Of a stretch of 64,000 bases of DNA, positions 22,856 to 34,000 are shown piece after piece. The stretch's first letter is position 1. Each line of letters opens with the position of its first letter. Source of the DNA: Caenorhabditis elegans (lineage: Eukaryota; Nematoda; Chromadorea; Rhabditida; Rhabditidae). Below the pieces are notes generated by a model. That model was not told the DNA's origin, did no database searches, and saw only the letters and a list, made by a program, of their open reading frames with translations. The translations under genes and the position numbers were made by a program. The stretch is from positions 9,610,001-9,674,000 of the forward strand of contig NC_003281.10 in the NCBI RefSeq assembly GCF_000002985.6, written 5' to 3'.

Positions 22856-25800
22856 TTAGTATTGATCCACAAGGCTAGTTGCCAGAATATCAACGTCAGG
22901 GATCTCGTATTCTGGAGCAAGGCAATGTACAAACTCGCGGAAGTGAGTATTTGTGAGAAGAGTTTCGTTGTCTGCCCAGAGTCTGAAAAACAATTGATTT
23001 ATAGTCTGATAAAAGAATATTCTGAAATAGGAAATGGCACTAATATCTTGACAAATATTGCAAATAAATTGTACGGATTCGAACATGTGACAGTTTTCTC
23101 AAAACGTGGCAAAAAACTAGTAATTGCCCCTTTTTTTGGCCGTCAATAAAATATTTCAAAAACTTTTGTAAGATGTTTTACTATGATATTTGGTTATTTT
23201 GGAACTATGGATGTGGTGTTTAACAATTTCATAACTGATTTGAATTTTTGGAATTGCATTTTTGCTATTGCACTTTTGGAGCAAAACATGCAAAATTTTG
23301 CACCTTCACAAGTAGAAATTACCAAAAAAAAAAGTTGCTCTTACCTTGCCAAAGCTTTATCTCTTTCTTGCTTCCGATCATCTTCATTTGAAGAGCACGG
23401 TGACTTAGTTTCAGAAGCAATAACACTTCCGTTTAGATCAACAGCAATTGGCTGAGCAGTAGACTGTCCTAGGAAACTTGAGAGCGAGCTGTTTGCAAGA
23501 AGGCGTTGGCGGAACTCTTCAAAGTTTGCTGGCTGAAATGATCATAATTTTCAACTATAGGGCTCGAACATTAAAAATACCAACCATAGCTTCCTCCTTC
23601 TTCACTTCTTGTCCAGCAATTCCAACAAGAGCAGCAAGTTTGTCAGTGGATGAGAGACCACTGAACATATCATCCTCACTGAAATTATTGAAGTTAAGCT
23701 TTTGTTTCAAATAATTGTATTATTAATAACTAACCACTCTTTCTTAATCTTGATTTCTCCATTTTGAATAACATTTGGTGATTGAGATCTTGCGAATGAT
23801 TGACTAATAATTTGTTGTACTAATTGAGGTGTTTTCGGTGTTGATGGGAAACTTGAAGAGTTTGGAGTTGGTGGTGTTGTCACATTACCTCCACCTCTGA
23901 TATAATCGATAAGTTCAGTTTTAAATTTATTTCCAGGTCCAAAACATCCTTCTTCTAATCTCATTTCTTCTTCCAATTGAAGAACTTTCTCATAATCATC
24001 CTTGTGATGAGCCTTCAAGTGCATTTTCAAGTTTGTAGAGAAAGCGGATCCAGTTCTGAACTCGCAGTTTGTACATCCAACCATCTGAAAAACATACAAT
24101 ATTGCAACTATTACTTCACAGCGATAGACTCACTCTATCTTCAAGATCCTTGAAATAAACCCAAACTGGATGACGTCGAAGGCGACGACGTTTTGGTTGT
24201 GGAACTCCGTTGGCATCAGTACCATGTGGAGCATTCATAATTTCTTGTTTGATGTGAGCTGGGAAATTGAGGGTATTTATGATGTTATCTTGAGACACTT
24301 GTGGAACGGCTGAAAGCAAAAATTGTAAAATATTTGTTGGATCTGATCCTTCTTTGACTACACGTTAAAGTACTTCTATATATTAAAATTTTAATATTTA
24401 TGTTTACTTGTAGTAAAGTTTTTCCGATGATTGTTTTTAATAGTTTTAGGTTAACAAAAACGTATTTTGACTTTCAAAAATAGTCTAGGTCATATGTAAA
24501 TTTATGCTTTTCTAGTCTACTGTTTTGAGACGTTTTCCAACAATTTATTTTTTTTTCAAAAGATCAAAAACTTATTGGCCAAAAAATGAATTTTCTAAGA
24601 ATTTTCTAAAACTTTAGAAAATGGCAAAAAGTGTTTTATTTCACAATTTCCACAAAATCTCAAGTTTAAATGTTGCAGCCTACTCTAATATAGTACTTAC
24701 GTGGTGGAGTTGGCTGCATTTGATTTCTTGCAAGTTGATTCAAAGCTGCCAAGTTGGCTGCATTCAATGCAAACTGTGGAATTGCACCCTGTTGCTGCTG
24801 CTGCTGTTGTTGCTGAATTTGTTGCTGTTGTTGCTGTTGCTGTTGCTTCTGTACGGCTGCTTGAGCAGCTTGAAGTTGAGTTTGAACATTTTGAAGATGT
24901 TGTTGTAATCCATTATTGGCAATTGTTTGACGAAGAACTGCGTTCAGCGGATTCTCTTCGCCATTTTGTTGTTGATTTGCCACTTAAAAAATAAAATGAA
25001 TGAGTTGTAGGGGCATTTTTTTTCATAATATATATATATATATATATTGGAAGTTGGTGAAAATTCCACATTACACTTTAAAGGTTCTTGCTGTTTTTCT
25101 GAGTTGGTCTCGACGCGATATATTGAGATGCGAGATATTGTATGAAACGTTATGTCTTAAATTATTTAGCGGAACCCAAAATTTAACAAAACATTTAGCG
25201 CCTAGTTTCAAGTTTTTGGAAAAGTTGACTGTCTTAGACCTTATCAAATAATAATTCGAAAAAAATTTATTCTTTTTCAATAAAATATTTAATCAAAACT
25301 TTTGAATGAACTGCGATTGTCAAATTAGAAAATTCGAAAAATTGAACTTAATCAAAACAAAACAGGTATGCCTTAATAGATTTTTTTTTGGATGCTCTCA
25401 ATAAATCCCAAAAAAAAAGGCAACTTACATTTATTAATAGTCATCAAAATGCTGGAAGTCATTGGTGGCATTCTCTTTCTATTTGCATCAACATTAAATA
25501 ATTTTGACGTATTTCCACTGAGCAATAAAGCATTTAAATTCAATGCATCTTCCGCCATAATCACCTGCAGAATTGGAAATGTTTAAAATTTTGGAAAACC
25601 AGCTGTTCTCTCTGTCTAGTCGAAAATCACTCACTTTCTCATAATCGGGCCTGTGATGTGATCTTAAGTGAACTTTCAAATTAGTACTGAATACACTTTT
25701 AGTGCTATACAGACACTGTTTGCATCGTGCAGTTCCATCAATTACATCAAAATATGGCCATACGGGATTTCTTCTTTGTCGTTTTCTTTTTGTTGGCGTT

Positions 25801-27097
25801 GATTCTACACTTGGAGCAGAAGCTGCTGTTGTGCATGGACTTGCTGGCATTGGAAGTCCCGTCGGTATGTTAACGGGCAGCTGAAATACGAAATATTTTA
25901 GTTTCTAGAGACAAGAAGTTGGAAATACTCGAAAGAAAAAAGAGGGAAGAAAATCATAAATTTATATCAAGGTGCAACAAATCAAAATTTGTTTCTGCAG
26001 AAAGAAACTCGAGTTTTTTCGAAAAAAAAACATTGACGACTTCCAAGAATAAAAGTGATGAAAATAGACACAAACCTGTGGAGTTACTGTGTTCAGATTG
26101 GCAAGAGTTTGCTTAAAAAGTTGCTGATTGAATGCAGCAGACATCATATTGATTGTATTTTGATTATTTTCCATTAATGATTCTTTGAAATCTTGATGAA
26201 ATCGAAGAAGTTCTGAAAAATTATCTTATCAAGCCTTATCAAGTTGGTAGTTAAAATGTCAAGTAGATTCTGTGCATTGGATTTTTGATATTTTTGATTG
26301 AAATGTAAAAAGGAGCGTTTCTAGTTTATAGATAATTGAGTAATTTTTACTCAAAGTTTATACAAGATATTTCTGTAATTGTTTGACCGACTGTCTTTGT
26401 ATCATTTTTTGGCAAATTGCCTAATTTCGAGAAAAATCGTTTTTTGAACAACTTCCAATAAGCGAAAATGACAAGAAAAGGAAGTCAAAGTAGTTTCGGA
26501 ATTTAGGTAAAAATGTGAGCAAATATTTATACTATGTAATCACAAAAAATTCAGCTTTGGAACTGATTCCCTGAAACTGCCATCTGATATTTTTTTCCGC
26601 AGAATTTAGGTCGAGTTTGAGTAAACTGACATAATATAGTTTAAAACAATTTGAAAATATTTTACGATATTCGGCTATTCTACTTTAAGTTTGAGGTGTT
26701 ATAAGTGTTTTCAATCTAATACCATTTCAAAGTTGCTATAAAAGTTTTTCTACTCACGTCTCTGAAGTTCTTCATCTACCACAACACCTTTCTCTTGAAG
26801 ATCATTCAAATGTGCTGATGACGTGGAAAGATTATCTGGAGAAGCATCACGGTCGCTACTTTCGAAGCTTGTCGCTACATTTTCAGGCGAGAACGATGCA
26901 TTTCCAGAGTCTGATGTTGGTGTTTCAGTTCTCTGATCTGTAGGACTGTGATGCTCTGAACTACTGTATGGAGGTGATGTGCTTTCGGATGTTGTTGTGA
27001 ATGAAGATACGTCGACGTGATCGTCTGAATTGCCAAGCGATGCAGTAAAATCTGCAGTTGGCAGTAAAGCGGCCAGTGTTGAGGAACAGTCGGTCAT
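22856..27097 (-). CDS. gei-13: Double BED zinc finger protein, probable domesticated hAT derivative
   Basis: Nuclear BED-finger protein, known in worms as a GEX-interacting protein. Ten coding exons: 26758-27097, 26076-26212, 25635-25880, 25429-25564, 24701-24982, 24134-24309, 23735-24084, 23585-23678, 23345-23532, 22856-22982; 691 aa. An acceptor at 27116 implies an upstream 5' UTR exon. Domains: Ser/Thr-rich start; BED 1 at about 195-241 (RRNPVWPYFDVIDGTARCKQ with CKQC and HLRSHH); a poly-Gln block; BED 2 at about 420-475 (RRHPVWVYF, CTNC, HLKAHH); a Pro/Ser-rich linker; and a C-terminal LTNTHFREFVHCLAPEYEIP resembling the segment after the BED finger in hAT transposases. No transposase catalytic core is present. 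Confidence 0.93.
24791..24848. repeat. CAG/CAA repeat encoding poly-Gln in gei-13
   Basis: Read on the minus strand this encodes two glutamine runs split by a single Ile. CAA interruptions make the tract less prone to slippage than pure CAG. Confidence 0.9.
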
Positions 27098-27991
27098 TGA
27101 ACCAGACTGAATTAACCTGTAAAATATGAAAATGTACAAGTATATAAGAATGAGAAATGAAAAAGAAGAAAAAGTAGAAGAAAGGATTAAGTCAGAACAA
27201 TGATAATAGTTGAAATGGGAGGGATCATCTGCACCGGAACCAAAAACAAACAACTTTAGGATCATGCGTGAATATTGGGATTTTCATCAAATCGAACACA
27301 AAATCATCGTGCGACGGCTGTCAGACATGCTACGGAGCTGTCAAGAAAGTAGCCAGTGGCGATTGAGAAGGGGGGCTACTCCTCTCCTCTTTGTTCGGTT
27401 CAGCAGTTCTCGAACCCGTTTCGTAAAGCACACATAATACAGGGAGGTGCTCTCTCGTGCTCTTTTTCTGTCTATGTCTTTAGCCAAACACATAATCGTA
27501 CTAATCGCGATGATGAAGAAACGGTAGAAATATGGAGAGATGGAGAGATCATTAAGCGGAGTTGAACGGTAAAGAAAACAGAAAACTCGCGCGCGGGAGG
27601 AGAAGGTGGATGAGGACGGCAATTTGAAACAGCTACTTTATACGGAAATCAGAACACACATTAATACATGTGACGGGTGGATGTATAATTTGAAACTGGA
27701 TATGGTTAGAGCTTACGACATACGGTTTCCAAGATTGAACTGATTATTAAGCCAGGTGGCCAGCGGGTCTGCAGGGTGGCCTGGGAGTCAAGCTCGATGC
27801 ACCCTGCTTAAAATAGAAGACACTGAAAATTAAATAAACAATTCAGTTTTGAAAACATTTCAGAAATGATGATCAGATGATACCTTTCAATCAACTTAGT
27901 GGTCTCTTTCTGAAAGCACACATTTTCCAAAACTGGACACTGATCCTATACACACCTGATAACTCCCAGGGATTGATGTTGCGCAGAACCA

Positions 27992-27995
<4 letters not shown>

Positions 27996-28087
<92 letters not shown>
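27996..28087. repeat. (GA)46 microsatellite
   Basis: 92 bp of uninterrupted GA dinucleotides. Long frames through it on both strands are Arg-Glu or Ser-Leu translations of the repeat, not genes. Confidence 0.98.
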
Positions 28088-28089
<2 letters not shown>

Positions 28090-28885
28090 TGTGGAAGAAA
28101 AACAAACTGATAAAACTGGGAAGCGAGCTGTTTGTCCGAGAGAGAGACTATGAGCTAAAATGGGAAATCACGAAACGCATACAGTAAGATACCATCAAGC
28201 CCCCTCTCTCCCCTTCTTAGGCTTCAACTCTCTCTCTGTCAAGGAGTGGTGGTGGCGCAACCGAAACTGGAGACGCGTGTGAAGAAATGAGGTGGACTGC
28301 AAACTGATACTCGTTACCGCAAAGTCATCTCGAGCATGTACAAATGTTCTAGGTAACCTAGAAGGTATCAAATTGACGTAGTAGTGCGCGAAAATGGCAT
28401 GTATACGAGAGAGGTGGGTGAAACAGTTAAGTTGTCACATACTAACTGATAATAACAGCACCACATGGAGCGAGATGGTGATCAGAAAAGACAATGAGAT
28501 AGTAAAATATAGTAACACAACACAACACTGAAATTTCGCGTGATAACGAGTGAAGCTCTCAACAGAGTTTCAGTACTCTTTCTGCGCGCGTTGATAGAGG
28601 GAGTAGTAGAGGCACAATACACTTTTGGTAGGGAAATAGTATAATAAGGGTGAAAGAAAGTAACATTGAACTGATAAAAACCTGGAAGTTGCCTAGAAGA
28701 AGAGCACACAAAGCGTCGAGACGCACTTTTCCAACAAGAAGACAAAAGGGTGATAGGTTCAGAAATGAAATCGAAAGTTTTGGGAATGGAATCAAGTATC
28801 AAGTATGATCTAATCAGTTTCGCTCCGAAAGTTACAATTCTCAAAGTTTTCTGTATAAAAATAATTAGGTTTAGGCAGATTCGAA

Positions 28886-28900
28886 CCCCCCCCCCCCCCC
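28886..28900. repeat. C15 homopolymer (G-tract on the minus strand)
   Basis: Fifteen consecutive C. G-tracts of this class form quadruplexes and are deletion-prone in worms lacking the DOG-1/FANCJ helicase. Confidence 0.95.
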
Positions 28901-28902
28901 AG

Positions 28903-29070
28903 TTCTTGATTTTGACGGCTTATATCTCGGGTGTCTTAACTTTTATCAAAAAATACCCAACTACCAAAAATAGAAAAATTCTGTGCACGTATTTTGTTAG
29001 TTGACAATATTTTGATAATACCAAAAACAATCGAGATATAAACTTTCAAAGTGGAGCAAAGATGATAGGA
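28903..29070. repeat. Inverted-repeat element, TTATATCTC family, copy A
   Basis: TTTTGACGGCTTATATCTCG on the left and CGAGATATAAACTTTCAAAG on the right form degenerate inverted ends. Related copies lie at 30539-30685, 31531-31710, 52232-52336 and 57073-57240. Confidence 0.55.
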
Positions 29071-30078
29071 GTCTAATTGGGAAAATGTGGTATTTCTACA
29101 GTTGGTTTGATGGACAAACAATTCAATAAAAGCTTGACCTCTACACAAGTCGAGTTCTGAAAACTATAAAACAAATGAAGTCCGAATGACCAGTTGCCGG
29201 AGACAACCTCCTCCTCTTCCAACGGGCGGTCTCTAGAAAAAAGTAGCCCAAACAGGGAGATCGCTAGTTGCATTGAGTTGTGCATTGTCAAAGGCGAAGA
29301 GGAGGGCAACTCGAAGAATGGCGCACTAAGGGGGTATTGTGCAATCTATTTTCAGAAAGTATACTGTTGGGGTGGCTCACCTATGTGCGCGCAAACATTT
29401 CGAGTTTCAAAAGCATCAAAAGTTTGCGTCCCTCTCAGCTTTCCGCGCTGTCTCCGCGCGGACGCGTCCGCCGGTGCTCCGCGAGTTGGTGGTGGGGCAC
29501 AACCGTCTCAGGTCAGAGTCAGAGTCAAGTCACGAACCGAACTGACCGCTGAGAAACGAAGGGAGCTCCCACAAGTCAAACACGTCGGCGCGCTCTCCTA
29601 CATGCTTCACTATTTCCTAACATTTTTAGAGTACGGTAAAATAGCTTCTGTTGTTGCTTCTATTGCTTCGGAGCCACAAACAATGCAACTTTTATTCCTT
29701 CTAGCACAGAAATTTGAAACGGTTCAGTTCTTGTCTTTTGGCGCATTCCGCGTACTTTTCCGTCTCTGTAGCAAGTGCGATCGCGCCCTCCGATTTGAAA
29801 CTTTTTCTGCGGAACGAGAGTGAATTGGAATGGACATAGAGGTGAACACGCTAATTAGACAGATCCGAGAAAAGGGAAAGAAATAAGGATACGGTAGTCG
29901 GGAGTGTTGCGAACTACCAGAAAACCAGTTCAGAATGGGATTAAAAAAGGCAAGGCAGGTGAGGATATACAAGAGGATTTACAAGAAAGAATTAGAAAGT
30001 TCAAGGGATTACTGTATACTTAATCATAGTTCTTTTGCACTTATCACTCTCTGGAACACACATACAACATACATAATA

Positions 30079-30441
30079 TCAAGCGGACTTTTCTCTTTCT
30101 CTCTTCACACACACGGGGCTCAAGTACGTATAAATGTGTTGCACATACATACACGCTGTTTGATGTAACTTTACACCGACACACTGAAGGGCGATGAGCC
30201 AATGTCCAGGAGGCACTCCGAGATCAGTGACTCTAGTAATCGGCGGGGCTCCGGGTCCCCCCGGTTGGTAGGTTACGTGTGCTCGTGGGATGCACGGAGG
30301 AGATGAAGCTTTTCGCTCGATTACAACATTCGCAACATTGTAATGCTCGTCGTGTGGACCGATTGCATAATTATACGAGCGGTGGGCTCGGAGACAAGCT
30401 TGATCGAAGAGGAGTTCCCAAAGTTTCTCCTCCCGTACCGA
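30079..30441 (-). other. Cryptic 120-codon open frame, possible exon
   Basis: On the minus strand a frame without ATG is open from a TATTAG acceptor (exon would start at 30441) to a TGA at 30079. Codon choice looks like worm coding sequence (GGA, CCA, CGA, CTC, GAG). Peptide samples: SYNYAIGPHDEHYNVANVVI and GPGAPPITRVTDLGVPPGHW. No clear donor was found. The plus strand also offers a start at 30194 or 30202 with a good donor TTG|GTAGGT after 30267. At most one is likely real; the island may instead be regulatory DNA with few stops because of its GC content. Confidence 0.3.
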
Positions 30442-30538
30442 CTAATATATTGTGATTGAGATGGAAGGTGGGAAGGAGATCAAGAGAAAATTGAATATTT
30501 CGGGGTTTAATTTGTTTTGAAAAATTGTGTTTCTTTTT

Positions 30539-30685
30539 CAGTAGTATTGCACCCCACTACTTCACTATAAAAGGTAAAAAATACAAAAGAATTAGAAACA
30601 ATTAAATCAGTTGAATTTTGGAATAGAACAAACGACAACTGAGATATAAGATCTGAAAGTGAAACAATGTGGTGCAATACTATGA
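30539..30685. repeat. Inverted-repeat element, TTATATCTC family, copy B
   Basis: Ends AGTAGTATTGCACCCCACTA and the opposed TGTGGTGCAATACTATGAA, with GAGATATAAG inside the right arm. Confidence 0.7.
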
Positions 30686-30988
30686 ATTAACTGTTTTTAT
30701 CATTTCATAAAATTAAGAATAGACGAAATTCAAGATTCTTGGAAACTTCGAGATTAAAAACCAATGAAATGATTTGTAGACAATATTAGCAAAAGTAGAT
30801 CAGATAAAAAGTTGTAAAATAGTAATCTCAAAAGTAACACTTTTTCTTAAAAATTTCGAAACCGTCTTGATATTCAAGACATTCAATTCTTTAACCAAAA
30901 AACAAAGACTAACAAGATTTATCAGATATCAAACGGTAATTTTCAACGTTTCCACAATGAAAATCAGGTGACCGCCTCAAAAACAGGA

Positions 30989-31039
30989 ATGCATGCCGAG
31001 GAGGTATAAGAATAAGTTTATGTTAAAATCGGCATGCAT
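30989..31039. repeat. Perfect 11-bp hairpin
   Basis: ATGCATGCCGA at 30989-30999 is perfectly complementary to TCGGCATGCAT at 31029-31039, with a 29-nt loop. The loop does not pair well, so it does not look like a microRNA precursor. Confidence 0.8.
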
Positions 31040-34000
31040 ATACAAATATACATGTAAACATAATGGGAAGTTCACTGGTAAAATCGTATAAATTAGTGCA
31101 GGGGGGGAGACTCTCGGGGAGGGCACATCCAGTATTACAGCACCAGTGGAAACCAGGGACCCAGAGCCCTTTGGGTTAGTGCAACAAGAGGAAGAGAGAT
31201 AGAGTGTGCTAGACGGTTACATCATAAACAATTGAGCAATCGGTTCTTACGGAGTCTCGGAGCACTAGAGAGCCCTCTGTTTCGATCATCTAGAGTTCGC
31301 AATTACCACAAAATTTCGAGTGAGTGAGAGTCGAGCCTAGGCGCTTCAGGAGTGGAAGAAGAGAAGTTGAATGTTTTGATTTTACAAAGTGAAGATGGAA
31401 GAGAAATGAATTGTTATACTCATGAAGCTGAACCAGGGAAAGTAGTGAAAAATGAAAATGAAAAGGATAGGTGAGTGACCGGTGTGAGGATTTTTGTCAA
31501 AATGGACGTTTCCAAGGATTGAAGGTTACGGGACTACTTTATTTTGAAAGGTTATATCTCCTCGGCTCATTTCGAAGATATCAATAATCTATTAACTACA
31601 AAACGATAGAAAAATGTCTAACAAATATTTTTTCAGGTAACAATTTTTGAAACGGAAAAACGATAGAAAAGATATAAGCCGTCAAAGTTGCACAATTAAT
31701 TTTTCGGATAGAATGCATAAACTATATGAATTGTTCAAAATAGAGTTATATGTAGTAAAGAGTACGGTAAGTGTAGTATTCACAAGTAGATACAAAATGA
31801 ATACAAAATGAAGAAAAGAGATATATGTATAAGAAACTATAAAATATGAATTTTCCTAGTATAGCTGGAGAGGTGGCGGACAAACTTTACAAAAAATTAG
31901 CATTTTGATTGCAAAGAAGAAGTAAAAGAAGACTTGAACTGGTGGTTTAAAAGGATTCAGAATATACGGCGTGGGGGGAAATCGCAAGTTTCATAAAGTT
32001 AAAATGAGAGGCGGGGGCGACTTCTTCATCGGGATGATGGAGGTGGGGCTACAAGACTTCTTCCAGGAGATGCGCACTTGTATATGTACAGGAAAGACAA
32101 AGGACACAGTATGGTTGTATGTGTGTATAGACTTATCTGCGAAATAGGCCATCTACAACATTTATCTCTGCGCGCCTTCACTGCGGACGCTCCTCTGGAA
32201 GGGCACTGTCTCCCCCCTTCTACTCATCCGACGCATCCCGAAGTGCGCCGTACCTGTTCCTTAATCGCCGTTGGCCATCACCTAGAAGCTTCATCTCATT
32301 CTCTCCCCTTTTAGCTTCTTCTACCTTCATCGCCACACGGGTGAATCGTCCGTGGCGACTTGACTTTCGAGATATAATTGAGATAACATATATATTTGAA
32401 ACATGTTATAGTGTTACCCTACAGGGGGCACCTCCTGCGCGCAATCCTTCTGCGAGTTAGGTATGCGGAGGGCAACAGATACCGGCTGATTGCTTCGGAC
32501 AACACAAATACACATACAATGCCAGGTAGCTTTATCGGCAACACTTTTCAACAAACGTGGCAACTGCTTTCACTCTCTCAACCGCGCAGGGGTGTCTCTT
32601 TATCGCGATAAGGTATCTAGTACCGCCACCTTTTGTGGAACACGTTTTTGACGTAGAAATCAACTGGACAGTCCGAGTGGAATGTCTCAAGAAACATACT
32701 TTAAGTATTTATGTCTAAAACTTCTTCGAGTAATCAAAAAAATTCGGAAAAATCTAATTTTATTATGGTGCATAATTAAAAAAAAACTTCCTGTAAACAA
32801 ATTGGCAACTTATTAAAAACTGCTCCTATAAGTTGCCAAGTTGCTGACAGAAAGTTAGCTGCTGATAGGGAGTAAGCTCCTTGACAGCAAATTGCAAAAG
32901 TTCAAGAGCAATTTACCAAAATTAGTTGAAAATTGGCAGAAGTTTGACAGGGCGTCGCCAACATTTGGCAGAAAGTTACAAAAGTTCGACAAAAAGTTGC
33001 ACCCGAATGCTCAGAACTTTTTGAACAATTTCTTTACGAACAATCATTTTTGATATTACCACCAACTTTCCACCATGGTTGGATCGCTGTGCCATACAAA
33101 AATTGGCCAATTTAGATATTTAGCAAAATTTCCATAAAATACTTTTTTCTAAATATTTATTAATCTAACTTTGTTAAATTCTGGTTTAGGCGGTAACATT
33201 TAACCAATATAACTATAAATTTTGAAAAATGGATTTTTCAAAAATTCTCTTTGAAAAACTGGAAGTCTGGACAGCACTGACTACAGATTGGCAAATGAAA
33301 GTAAAAAGGGGGCGGGACTAAATGTACATATGTATAGATGGTGTATACAAAAAAGAGAGTTCGAAGCTCGAACAATCCACTCCAAATCCACATTTATGAA
33401 AAAAGAAAACGACCAAATAATGGGAGTCTTTTAAAATGAAATGGACAAGAAGAAAAGCAGCAGAAAGTGCTCATCCTACCGTAGACTACGTGTCACTCTC
33501 GGGGTGCCCCGCACAATTCGCATAATAATGACTCTCTCTTTTTCTCATCAAAATGGTTATTATTTGGTCTGGTAACCATGGACATTTTGAAGAGCAAGAA
33601 GGCACAGAGAAAAAGCTCTTAGGACAAGCGGGACGAAAGCGCTTCGTGACGGTCAAAGTTTACCTTTTGGTAAGTTTTATTTGTCTTTTCTCCTTCTCCT
33701 TCAACTCCCACCTCCCAATGAGCAATACAGTGTGTGTGTGTGTGTGTTCGTAAAGAAAGAAAGAAAGACCAGTACTTTTCCGACTAGAACCACCATCTCC
33801 GAGCCCAACAAAAACTTGAAAATTGAGCCGGTCACAGGGTGGTCAAAAATAGAATTGGTGGAGACAAGTACGGTTTGCAACACACTCGAGTCCATCCCCA
33901 GGGGGCTCGCTTTCAAAAATCGCGCCTCCCAGAGAATAAATAAGGAGTCTATACTGTCTGTCAAATACCTTTGGATGTTTTGAAAGAGAAGCACTTATGT

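Noticed and set aside
27877-28187. Open frames through the GA tract
   Set aside because: Pure Arg-Glu or Ser-Leu translation of the microsatellite.
28875-28895. tRNA B-box-like sequence (minus strand GGTTCGAATCTGCC)
   Set aside because: No A box, no cloverleaf and no acceptor stem around it; it abuts the C15 tract.
32080-32400. Plus- and minus-strand short frames in a GC-rich patch
   Set aside because: Both strands open, no consistent exon boundaries.
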